This document shows, in pieces, positions 13,797 to 23,771 of a stretch of DNA of 64,000 bases (its first letter is position 1; each line of letters begins with the position of its first letter). Under the pieces are notes generated by a model. The model was not told the origin of the DNA and made no database searches. It saw nothing but the letters and a program-made list of their open reading frames with translations. Source of the DNA: Cutaneotrichosporon cavernicola (Eukaryota; Basidiomycota; Tremellomycetes; Trichosporonales; Trichosporonaceae); assembly GCF_030864355.1 (NCBI RefSeq), contig NC_083393.1:2790001-2854000 (forward strand), written 5' to 3'. A program made the translations under genes and the position numbers.

Positions 13797-14532
13797 TTAT
13801 GTAGTCTTCATAAAGTTGGTCGCCTTGATGCTTGCCCTGTTCCTGCGTGTCAGCTGAATCAGGCCATGTTGAGCTGCGGTGGGTTGGATGGATGACAGAA
13901 GGATGAGGTGGAGCCTGGTGCTTCTTCTTGTGTGACTGTTCCTCGAGATGGGGAGCAGCGCAGACTGCTCCTATGCCACGACTCCCGTCGCCATCCATTG
14001 CCTCGATAGTCATCACCTCGAGAACCATCTCCGCGCTCGATTTGTCCACCCAGAGTCTCAAGCCTCGCTCACTCTGTACTCCCCCACATCGCTCGACGCC
14101 GCACTCACCTGTTACGCATCTCCTTGCGCTCCGCCATAAAGTTGCGCTCTCCCGCCTTGGTAACTGGGACCCCCTTGGGCTGGTCGAGCAGCGTCCACAG
14201 CCACTTCGGGTACTCGTCCTCGGGCAGCGCAATCGGGTCTGGTACGTCCTTGAACACCGACAGGCCGTCCATCTTGGCACCGGCCTGGAGCGACGATACG
14301 ACTGGGGTCAGCTCCAGTACGAATATGGCAGCTGAAAGCAGTCGACAAAGCAGCTCAAGATAGGAGGCAGCTGCCACTAGCGGGGAAGGCCAACTGTGCG
14401 CATCTTGAACGAAAGCCGCTCCGTCGATCACGCCGACTCACTGGCCTTGCCGCTCTTTGGTGCTCCCCGCAACGCCGAGGTCGAGAACGCGCGGGCAGCG
14501 CTGGTTGATGGTGCGCGGAGGGCTGTGAACAT
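13797..14532 (-). CDS. MRPL37: Mitochondrial large-subunit ribosomal protein mL54
   Basis: Three exons on the minus strand (14532..14442, 14301..14109, 13842..13797) give 109 residues. Exon 1 encodes a basic presequence without acidic residues (MFTALRAPSTSAARAFSTSALRG), indicating mitochondrial import. Exon 2 holds the family core: KDVPDPIALPEDEYPKWLWTLL, followed by DQPKGVPVTKAGERNF. The last exon is only 46 nt and ends IKATNFMKTT. The DPIALPEDEYPxWLW block is diagnostic of mL54 (human MRPL54, yeast Mrpl37). The protein is a structural component of the mitoribosome large subunit. Exon 2 was started at 14301 because only that acceptor (CTGACCCCAG) keeps the phase. The gene is divergent from DBR1, with 160 bp between the start codons. 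Confidence 0.88.
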
Positions 14533-14692
14533 GGTGTGTTGAGGCGAGATGAGGTGAGAGACGTCGAAGATGGACTTTTCCTTTGGTCACTACACGTGGG
14601 GATTTGATCCCGCCGCCACCCAACTGAATGTTGTTAGCACCAGGTGATCGGCCATCACGAACACCCATAATACCAACCAAAATCCAAGAACT
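14533..14692. promoter_or_regulatory. Compact bidirectional promoter region mL54/DBR1
   Basis: Only 160 bp separate the start codons of the divergent mL54 and DBR1 genes. Both promoters and both 5' leaders must fit here. No TATA box or named motif can be claimed. Confidence 0.5.
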
Positions 14693-16702
14693 ATGCGCGT
14701 GAGCTAATACGTTGTGAGCGAGCTGACATCAGGTCGCCGTACAAGGCTGCAGCCACGGCAGCCTCTCGGCTATCTATGATACCGTGGGCGAGTACACGCG
14801 CCGCAAGGGGGAGACAGTCGACCTTCTCTTGCTATGTGGCGACTTCCAGGCCCTGCGGAACAAGCACGACTTTGCTAGCTTGGCCGTACCTCCCAAATAC
14901 CATGCCCTTGGCACATTCCACGAGTACTACTCTGGTGTGAGGGTTGCGCCCGTGCTCACCATCGTAATTGGGGGTAATCACGAGGCGAGCAATTACATGT
15001 GGGAGTTGTATCATGGAGGCTGGCTCGCACCGAACATCTACTACCTAGGATGCGCTGGGAGCGTCATGGTCAACGGACTCCGGATCGTTGGTTCGAGCGG
15101 AATCTACAAGGAGCACGATTACCGCAAGGGTGAGCTGATCAACCCTAATGCGAGCTGACACCAGGCCACTTTGAGAAGGTGCCATATACGCCGTCGACGC
15201 TGCGAAGCGTGTACCATACGAGGAAATACGACGTGGAGAAGCTGTCACACCTTCCCTCGGGCGTTCCGACCGTCTTCATGAGCCATGACTGGCCCATCGG
15301 TATCGCGCATCACGGGAACACGCGCGCGCTGTTGCAGCGGAAGAAGTTCTTCCGCGCCGAGGTAAGCTGATAACAGTGGTTTAGCTGACAATAGGTGGAG
15401 AATAACACACTCGGGTCGCCGCCACTGCTCGAGCTCATGAAGAAGATCCAGCCGGATTACTGGTTCGCGGCACACTTGCACGTCAAGTTTGCTGCGATGT
15501 ACGAGCACAGCAAGGACTGGGAGGCAAAGGCGGCCAATGAGGTCAAGGAAGTGCGGAAGGAGTTGGAGAAGGTCGAGGTTGCGGATCTTGTCGAGGTGGA
15601 TCGCAGGGAGTCGGTGTACGATGATGTCGACGTGGGTGGGAGACACGCCAACCCCGATGAGATCGTAATCTCGGACGACGACGGCGCCGCATCACCAACA
15701 AAACATGTGTCGAACCCTGATGAGATTGCCATCTCTGATGACGACGACGCACCACCATCCAAAGCCGCGGCCAAGACTGTCGTTAACCCCGACGAGATTG
15801 CCATCTCTGATGACGACAACGCACCACCATCAAAAGCCGCGGCCAAGACTGTCGTCAACCCCGACGAGATTGCCATTTCGGACGACGAGGGAGGCACCGC
15901 CAACCCAGATGGGATTGCGGTTTCGCTCTCGGACGACGAGTTGGAAGACGAATTGGACGCTGCCCTGGCAATGAGCCCAACCCCAAGTGAACCGGAACCT
16001 TCAGCGCAGGGCTCTTCCACAAAATCTACCGCTGCAGGGCCATCATCATCAGCCAAGCGAACAGGACCTACAACGACCCGCTTCCTAGCACTAGACAAAT
16101 GTGGTCACGGCAAGGAGTTCATCCAAGTAAGCTGTTTGTGCTTATTGAAGCTGACCCAGTTCCTCGACATCCCCGCACCGCACGAGCATTCGCCGCCGCG
16201 CTTGATGTACGACCCGCACTGGCTGGCCATTACGCGCGCTCTCCACCCCTACCTGAGCCTGGAAGTGTATGGGGCTTCCCTACCGCCAAGAGTGGAGCAG
16301 GAGGCCCTTGTGGCGGACGAGCTCGTGCGGATTAACGGGGAGGGCGTGCTTGTGCCCGAAGAGCTGGTCGAGGACGACTTCATGGCGGACATGAACGCCG
16401 AATTTGACGCGCTAGAGCGGCGTGAGAGTGCGGCTGAGCGCGCTGCAGCTGGACTGCCGGAGGAGGAGGAGGAGCCCAACGGGGATCCGAAGAGCGAGTC
16501 GGACCCATTGCCGCACTGCGCACCGCTCGACTGGGAGAGTGCGGACAAAATCGAGGTCGGCCGCGTGCAGCAGTTCTGGCCAACAGCTCCGCCGTACCCA
16601 GGCGGCGACCCTGGACAGTGGTACACCAACCCCCAGACGGAGGCGTTCTGTGGTATGTTGGGGATACAGAACAAGGTCAATCCACGGCCTGTGTTACGAT
16701 AG
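14693..16702 (+). CDS. DBR1: RNA lariat debranching enzyme
   Basis: Five exons (14693..14698, 14733..15129, 15165..15361, 15395..16126, 16160..16702) give 624 residues. The first exon is just ATG CGC. Metallophosphoesterase motifs follow in order: [24 protein letters not shown] (metal-binding GDFQ), IGGNHE, and HDWP with [12 protein letters not shown]. The GCSHG motif at the first metal site is typical of Dbr1. The C-terminal domain ([31 protein letters not shown]) is present after a long acidic insert. Dbr1 hydrolyses the 2'-5' bond of intron lariats in the nucleus so that introns can be degraded. Odd features are the insert of about 130 residues with repeated [11 protein letters not shown] units, and a last intron (33 nt) that contains no stop and keeps the frame, so its retention would add 11 residues. 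Confidence 0.93.
15713..15928 (+). repeat. Tandem 72-bp coding repeat in DBR1
   Basis: Two nearly identical 72-bp units start at 15713 and 15785. A third, partial unit starts at 15857, and a diverged version lies just upstream ([11 protein letters not shown], about 15650). Each unit encodes [11 protein letters not shown] followed by an [12 protein letters not shown] linker. The I-x-I-S-acidic core looks like a SUMO-interacting motif. Confidence 0.85.
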
Positions 16703-16826
16703 GGGATGTAGTGTTTTTTTTGTGAGGTAAAATTGGAAACTGACAAAGGCGTTTGTTGGGTACGACTTTTCGACACCCGCTCCCGTGCATAGGATGCATA
16801 TGCCTTCAGATACATTGTTTTGCTAT

Positions 16827-18622
16827 CTACACCAAGCGGCGGTTGCCCGAATGCACCTGCTCCGTGAAAGCGTCCTTGGGTTTGGAGGGCTCCACCTTCT
16901 GGGCCACGACCACCGCTGGCGTGGCTGTCTGGTCGGCAGGCGCGGCGACGACAACAGTAGCCACAACAATAGGAGCAGCCTCGACGGCCTCGACAACATC
17001 GACACCCACGGCCGTCTCAACGACGGCGAGCTGCGCGAGCCCACGCACAGCGTCAATAGGGAGGCTTGTGCCGTCAGCAGCCAGGGTGGCAGCATTCACG
17101 GCAGCGAGGTGGTCGGGGTCCTTCTCGTGGAGGCGATGCGTGTGCATCTTGTCCCTGATCTCACTCAGCACGTTGCCGAGCTCGTGTGCCTCAGCGCGCA
17201 GCTTGGCGCCCTCAGCAGCCACTCGCGACGCGTCCCACCGCATGCCCGCGACACCTCCGTAGTCGGCGCCAACCTGCTTCTCCCAGCTTGCACCCGGCAC
17301 AAGGTCGTGCTTGATCTCATCCTTGAGCAGGCGCGGCGTGCCCACCCCACGGTATCCGAAAGCCGTGTAGACCTGAACCATGGCGGCACCGGCACGGGCC
17401 ATGGCAAGCGCGTCCTCTCCGTCCCACACGCCGCCAGCGCCGATGATCGGCACGTTGGGCGGGAGGAGAGGCCGCAGCGTCTTGAGCGCCGCAAGCGCGT
17501 ACGGGAACAGCGGGCGGCCTGAGAGACCACCGACCTCGCCAGCGTTTTCTGCCGTCAGCAAAAAGTTACGTCTGACTCACCGGACTGCAGGCCGAGCTCC
17601 TCGCGGCGGAGGGTCGTGTTGGAGACAATGACGCCGTCGACGCCAGTCGTGCGCACTGCGCTGGCGACGTCGGCGAGCTCATCCTCGCTCAGGTCACAGG
17701 TGACCTTGACGGCAACCTTGGGGAGACCGTCGACAGCGATAGCGTCGCGCTCAGCCACAACCCCACGGAGGAGGCGCTCGAGCGGCTCGCGGCTCTGTAG
17801 AGCGCGCAGGCCCGGCGTGTTCGGCGACGAGATGTTGATCACGACGACGTCGGCGTAGGGACCCAGCGTGCGCACGCCGCGGATGTAGTCGTCGTCAGAG
17901 TCGGCAGGCGACGTCTTGTTCTTGCCGAGGTTGACGGCGAGGATGTGCCCGGGGCGCAGCGAGCGGGGGAGGCCGGCAGGCGGGGTGAGCGAGCCGTTGG
18001 GGAAGAGCTCGGGGTGGTCACCCGCGAAGGAGACGAGACGCTTGCGGAGCTGACCGAGAGCCTGGCCGTGTCCGAGCGAGTTGAAGCCGTACCGGTTAAT
18101 GGCGGCGTCGTCCTCCTCGAGTCGGAAGAAGCGGGGGAGAGGGTTTCCGCTCTGAGGCTGAGGGCAAATACTCCCCACCTCGACGTACGCGAATCCAATG
18201 TCGAACAATCCGTCAATGCACTGCGCATCCTTGTCGAACCCAGCAGCAATACCGATGGGGTTGACGAGCGGCATGCCCATCAGCTCGGCCTTGAGGGCTG
18301 GCCCATCGACGCCCATGTCCATGGGCCGCGCCCACGACGGCGCAGAGAGCACCTTGACCGCGAGCTTGTGACCCTGCTCGGGGTCGGCGATTGCGCGCAC
18401 AACAGGCATGACGACGTGCTCGTGTGCGACACTCCGCGAGTCGTAATAGTACACTGAGCCGAGGAGGGCGACTGTCCCGATGATGAGGGACGATGCAATC
18501 CAGCGCCGGGGATGCGTCGTGCCGCTGCTCGCATGCCGCACCCCTCCGAGAGCGGGGGCGCGGGCAGTCGTCCGCAAGGGCGCCGCGAGAGGGCGCGAGA
18601 GTCCTGGGAGCCGGCGGAGCAT
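16827..18622 (-). CDS. URA9: Class 2 dihydroorotate dehydrogenase, mitochondrial
   Basis: Two exons (18622..17581 and 17548..16827), separated by a 32-nt intron, encode 587 residues. A basic presequence (LRRLPGLSRPLAAPLRTTAR) leads into one transmembrane segment (IASSLIIGTVALLGSVYYY). The flavin-binding barrel follows with NPIGIAAGFDKDA, NRYGFNSLG, INISSPNTPGLR (the class 2 catalytic Ser region), VIVSNTT, GGLSGRPL and GAGGVWDGEDA. This class oxidises dihydroorotate to orotate at the inner mitochondrial membrane and passes electrons to ubiquinone, so pyrimidine synthesis depends on respiration. The usual domain ends near QVGADYG (about residue 445). Here roughly 140 further residues follow: a predicted helical piece (RVAAEGAKLRAEAHELGNVL), then a Val/Ala-rich stretch and a basic end. 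DBR1 converges on it with 124 bp between stops. Confidence 0.93.
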
Positions 18623-18845
18623 GTCTCGGGATATGTTAGGTGAGTCGTTTTGCGGCCTCCGTCGCCGTCATTCAACCCCCGACATTGGATGGCCGGAGAT
18701 TAAACCAATGTCCATGCGGAAGTGCCTGGTTGCCGACGACGTTTCCGACTGCCCCACTCTTTGAGGCAGTACCCCTGTCACAATAGCAACCGCCAAGAAC
18801 ACTTCCCGCGTTCCTCACAACCGCACATCCCACCTTCCTTCCACA

Positions 18846-21015
18846 ATGTCGTACCGCGACAAGCCAGAGGACGTGGTCGCCGCCGAAGAGTACGAGCTCG
18901 GTGCGCGCGACAACGAGCCCCTCCTTCCTCGGTATGAGGACCATGAGCGCCAGCCTTCCCCGTCCCCTGCCAACTCTAAGCGGCGCCAGCAGCGCCGTCG
19001 CCGTTTCCCGTTCCTCTGCCTCGGCGTCAGCGTCGCGTTCGTGCTCCTCTGCTTCGCCGGCAGTGCCGTGTACTATAAGAAGAATGGGGGCGACCTGAGT
19101 GCGATCGAGGACAACATTCCTGGACCAGTCAAGAGCTGGGCAGACACAATGTTCGGCGACGTGGTTGGCCTCAACGACAACAAGCACTTCCCTACTGAGT
19201 GAGCTTGGTTCCCAAGTTGATGAGCTGACAGCAGTATCGGATACGCTGGACCGACGCCGACCGGCCTGGAGTGAGTACCCATTCCATCCCTCGGCGCCAC
19301 CGCCACAGGCTCCTGAAACACGCTGACCTCCAGGGCTGCACTCGTCGTCACGGCGCCGGCGTTCCCGCTGTACAGTGGCGTGGCACCTCTCATTAGGCCT
19401 TCCACGGACCGCGAGGATTTCGACATGATGCGCCACTGGGGAAACTTGAGCCCGTACCGCTCTGTCAAGAGCCACGGGCTCAAGAAGTCGAGCCAGGCCA
19501 TCCCGGACCATTGCGAGCTCGAGGAGATGCACTGGCTGCAGCGCCACGGTGCGCGCTACCCTACGTCTAATCCTATGGGCCCCGCTGGCCTGTCGGAGCG
19601 CCTGAAGAAGGGTGGCAAGTGGAATGCGTCTGGCGCGCTCTCCTTCCTCAACGACTGGGAATACAAACTCGGCGCTGAGCTGCTCACCCCCTTCGGCCGT
19701 AGCCAGCTCTGTGAGCTTGCGAACGTGTATGGTAACTGACAGTAGACAACCTCGGTGTGGCCGCGCGCGTTAAGTATGGCTTCCTGCTGGACCGGATGAA
19801 GGACCGCCTCCCCGTGTTCCGCACCGAGACCCAGGACCGCATGCTGCGCTCTGCCCAGAACTTCGCTGCAGGTAAGCTCGGCTTGAAAATGAAGCGCTGA
19901 CAGCAGGCTTCTTTGGTATCCCGGCCGAGGACCAGTACAACCTTGAGGTCATGATTGAGTGGCCCGGGTTCAACTCGTCACTCGCACCATACCACTCCTG
20001 CCCTAACGACCTCAAGGTCTACCCTCTTGTGCGCGCAAAGATTGCCGAGTGGGACAAGGTGTTCCTCAGGAACGCGCACAAGCGGCTCCAGGAGTACATG
20101 AAGGGCTACGAGCTCTCGCTGCACGACGTCATCAACATGGTGAGTACCTTATCTTACATTTCGTGACTAACCGCAGATGGACATGTGCCCGTACGAGACG
20201 GTCGCGCTCGGTCACTCGGCGTTCTGCTCGCTCTTCACCGAGAAGGAGTGGCGCGGATACCAGTACCGCAACGACATCTTCTGGTGGTACGCGGCGTCGT
20301 TCGGCGCACCCGTCGCGCGTGCCGAGGGCCTGGGCTGGATGCAGGAGCTCACGGCGCGCCTGACGCACACGCCGCTCACGCAGTTCAACTCGTCGGTCAA
20401 CTCGACGCTGCACAACGACATCCACTTCCCCGTCAGCGACCCGCTCTACGTGGACTTCACCCACGACACGACTTTCGCGCAGCGTGAGCTAAATGAGCCC
20501 TGTCGAAGCTGACCGCAGTGCTTCCAACGCTGAACCTGACGACCTTTGCGTCGCAAGGACCGCCTCCTCTTGACCACATCCCGAAGGACTGGCCCTTCGT
20601 GTCCTCTAAGTTTGCTCCGTTCGCCACCAACTTGCAAGTGCAGGTGCTCTCGTGTGCGGCGCACAGAAAGGCGTCGGCGGACGAAGACGACAAGCCGAGC
20701 TGGTGGCCGTTCAAGCCGGCCGATGATGAAGAGACTGTCGAGACTCGGTTCGACAAGCGCGATGATGACGACGACGAAGGCGCTGACGAAACGCCCGAGC
20801 CGACTGACAAGGGTCGCTTCGTACGCATCATCCTCAACGACGCACCTGTCCCGTTGACCGGTATCAATGGGTGCAAGAAGGACCGCGACGGGCTGTGCGA
20901 GATCGAAGCGTTCGTGTCGAGCATGCACGCGCTCATTGGCGAGACGGACTTTGCGCAGGCCTGCCACGACGACTATGACTTCCACGCCGAGGTCATGGAC
21001 GGGCGGCCGCTGTAA
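18846..21015 (+). CDS. Histidine acid phosphatase (phytase/MIPP-like), type II membrane protein
   Basis: Seven exons (18846..19198, 19235..19270, 19334..19710, 19746..19871, 19907..20139, 20177..20483, 20519..21015) give 642 residues. All six introns except the second are 35-37 nt. The N-terminal ~55 residues are hydrophilic, then comes RRRR followed by one membrane anchor (FLCLGVSVAFVLLCFAGSAV), so the catalytic part faces the lumen or outside. Motif 1 is MHWLQRHGARYP (RHGxRxP, nucleophilic His) and motif 2 is DFTHDTTFAQ (HD proton donor). The family removes phosphate from phytate or other esters. The cytosolic tail contains DNEPLL, which fits the acidic dileucine signal used by AP-3 for vacuolar sorting; this is an inference. 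An acidic insert (KRDDDDDEGADE) lies in the C-terminal part, next to a KSWWPF-like patch. Substrate cannot be assigned. Confidence 0.85.
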
Positions 21016-21393
21016 GTTGAGCGGCCTGGGACAGTTTAAGCTGTCTGGCCTCCTCCTCCATACCCACCCTTGCGCCATAGGCTTGAACTTTGGTTTTGTA
21101 CCATGCATTGTTGCCATCCTGCGGTTTCTACTTGGATTCGTCCGGGTGCCAAGCGATCCATCACTTAATGACGATGTTGGAATGTTGGTCACCTCCGGCC
21201 CGACCTTGCCGGATAGCCACAGGCGCCTCCTCGCAGCGTCATGTGCGCGACGCGCAGACCTCTACACTACTCGGCACTCGGTACACTTGTCGTCTCACTG
21301 CCTTCCATCCCCTCCCTCCTCTTAACATTCTCCTCTTAACATCCTCCTCTTAACCTCGTCCTCGTCATCCACCCCTCGCGCTGCCTACACACA
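21016..21393. other. Intergenic
   Basis: This contains the 3' flank of the phosphatase gene and the promoter of the next gene. A CCTCCTCTTAACA-type unit is repeated three times near 21318-21355, just upstream of the start codon. No gene is seen. Confidence 0.4.
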
Positions 21394-21931
21394 ATGAAGA
21401 CTGAAGAAGTAGTGATCCAGCTCTTCGCGCGTGACCTCCCTCCTCTCGAGCCAGAGAAACCATGGGACGCAACTCTGAAGCAACACATTGCGGCCCTCCC
21501 AGAACACCGTTACGTCGTGGCTGGTGAGCTCATTGTCTTGTCGTTAAACCCAGCCCTCCACCTCGCCAACGACGACATTTATGCCTGCCACGATATCGTG
21601 CAGGTCGACGAAGGCGAGCCGACTGCCGACCTGATGCACGCCCTCGTACACCGGCGCGAGGGGGACCCATTCAACTCGAAGTAGTGCGTCTTTCCCCCTC
21701 CATCTCCCCCTCCCCCTCCCCCTCCCCCTCCATCACAAACCCACCCTCCCCCCCACTCCCTAACGCCACTGGTTCAGCCGGATGAGGCGGCACGCACTGT
21801 GTCCGCAACCCGTCGAGGCCAAGAAGTTTGTCGACGCCTGCTCAAAAGGCGAGAAGGGCACGGTGGAGAGGCAGTGGGACGAGTTACGCGAGCTTGTGCG
21901 CTGGACGCGAGCGACGTTTACTTCGGCGTAG
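21394..21931 (+). CDS. Small uncharacterised protein with HRREGD-NSKY motif
   Basis: Exons are read as 21394..21523, 21554..21683 and 21778..21931, giving 137 residues; if the first 30-nt intron is retained the frame stays open and the product is 147. The recognisable part is a run in which ANDDIYACHDIVQ is followed by LMHALVHRREGDPFNSKY, then RMRRH and PVEAKKFVDAC. I recall a widespread uncharacterised family with an H-x(3)-HRREGD-x(2)-NSKYW pattern in fungi and bacteria; that match is from memory and its function is unknown. The Y of NSKY is created only by using the GTGCGT donor at 21684, which supports that choice over the nearby GTAGTG. No signal peptide or membrane segment is seen. Confidence 0.6.
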
Positions 21932-22118
21932 GAGAGTACGGTTGTATCGTCTGCGCTATATAGGGATGCGCTATAGAGATGAGACACGGACATTCTAGAG
22001 ATACTGGAACTCATTGATGAGACAAGGGACGGATGCATGTTGGGCAGACACCAGCGAATCAGATTGGATTACAGTAAGTCAAATAGCAACGGAAGAACAA
22101 GGCACTCGCGAAGTCCTA

Positions 22119-22213
22119 GCCTCGCTAGCTCAGTCGGTTTAGAGCTTCGGTCTTTTAGAAATCCTCGGGTTATGAAGAACCGACGGTCGCGGGTTCGACC
22201 CCCGCGCGAGGCT
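22119..22213 (+). tRNA. tRNA-Lys (TTT) with intron
   Basis: The acceptor stem GCCTCGC pairs with GCGAGGC (22206-22212). D arm GCTC/GAGC, anticodon stem TCGGT/ACCGA and T arm GCGGG-TTCGACC-CCCGC are all complete. The anticodon TTT is at 22154-22156 in the loop CTTTTA/A. A 20-nt intron (22158-22177) interrupts the loop after position 37, the normal eukaryotic place. The discriminator base is T at 22213, unusual for tRNA-Lys, which generally has G or A there. Confidence 0.9.
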
Positions 22214-23771
22214 ACTTCGATTAGTTTTTGATTCTTGCTACCACTTTGGCGAATTTTGGCCTGGGGTGACTGACGCATGTAGGGATGACTGGTTATGGAT
22301 GCAGGCTAAAGAAGAGAGGAGAGGAAGGACGGAGACTCGGCAAGATCGGTGCCGTTGGTCTGGGTCAGTAGAAGTCGACGGGACGTCGACCTGGAAGCTT
22401 GGAGTTGGAAGCGAAAGGAGATCATCATCTGCATCGCCTGGCGTCTGGACGAGGTTGATGAAGTGGAGACCGCCACCGGGGTGTAGGTGTAGGCGACTCG
22501 CTTGGCCAGATTACTCAGAAGGAGTAATCTGGCCAAGCAAGTGCGGCTGCAGAGCTGCAGTGAAGATCGAGGTCACACGTGACGACAGCGCCAGCTGTGG
22601 TTGAGGCAATATTCGAGTGACCTGAATCGCAGTGGCGGCCGACCCCACTCCTCGCGCAGTTACGCCCAGTTGGAGGGGAGGGCGGTGCCCAAACGAGACG
22701 TTGTGGTTTCGGGGTAGGTGACAGTATGAAGGGAGAGTTGTGTGATGGCACCTGGTGGCAGTGGCGCGATTGAAGGAGGGTCGTGGCGGAGATTGGATGG
22801 CGCCACAGCACCGCCATCCCACTCCGCCTGAAGCGTGAAGCGAGTTGAGCTGCGAGAATGCCAGAGAAGGATGCAGAGGAAGGGAAGAGAGGAGAGAGTG
22901 TTGAAACACGAGAGAGAGGAAGGGGATACAAAGGTTTGAGAGGGGAGGGGTTAATGAAGGGGGGGACCGGAGGAGAAGGATGAGAGCAAATTCACAAGAC
23001 AGAGAGTGAGGAGTGAAGCATATGACTTGAGAGAGAATGAGAGATGTAACAAGGGGTGAGTGAAGGCTTCTGAAAGACACTGCAAGAAGACATGAGGAGG
23101 GCGTTGGCATGTGGGAACCATATGGACGGTCAAAGATCTACGTCGGCATCCAAGCCCAGAAGAATACCTACCAATTCAAAGTGATCTGCTCTCTTGAGTT
23201 CAAGGGGACGAGGTGTGAAGACGAAGACGTTGGTATTGGATCATAATTCTGACAGCCACGGTGCGCTGACATTCTCAAGAAACACGCCGCGACATTCAAC
23301 GCGTTTCAAGAGGAGATAGGAGATAGATATGACAAGTTGACATGAGCGACACAGGGCCCCAATTGCGTCATGCCACTTAACAGGCTTTGTCTGGAACCAA
23401 GGTGGTTGGCGCGTGCGTGAGAAGATTGACTTTGTTTATCAAGGGACCATTTGTATGCTACATAGTATCTGGGTACCGAGCGTGACTGCTTTTTGGGGTG
23501 GGGTGTGCGGAGGCAAACATTCAACAGGTCGGCTACCTTTGGGTGAGAAACATGTTACACAAGTCACCCTGACCCTGACCAAAGCGCCCATCCATCAACA
23601 CGTCCTTCTAACCCTCCCTCATCAACACGCCCATACGCTGAGCTACACTCCTCTCCTCTCATCTTATTCATCTTCTTGAGTTCCATCCCAACACTCGATC
23701 AACGAACATCCTAGACACCCCAAGCCGACTCTTTTACCCACCATCCTCCTCTGTAACCTGTCTCTGGCGCC
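22214..23771. other. Intergenic upstream of the Rho gene
   Basis: About 1.55 kb without a recognisable gene. It contains a perfect hairpin (listed separately), a long purine-rich stretch at about 22860-23060 and a pyrimidine-rich stretch from about 23590 to the Rho start codon, as in many fungal promoters. Confidence 0.5.
22500..22538. repeat. Perfect 17-bp inverted repeat with 5-nt loop
   Basis: The left arm is 22500-22516 (begins GCTTGGCCAG), the loop is AGAAG, and the right arm is 22522-22538 (ends CTGGCCAAGC). All 17 positions pair. It lies outside any predicted gene. Confidence 0.9.

Noticed and set aside
15700..15930. CRISPR-like array
   Set aside because: The regular units are a coding repeat inside DBR1 in a eukaryote; there are no unique spacers or cas genes.
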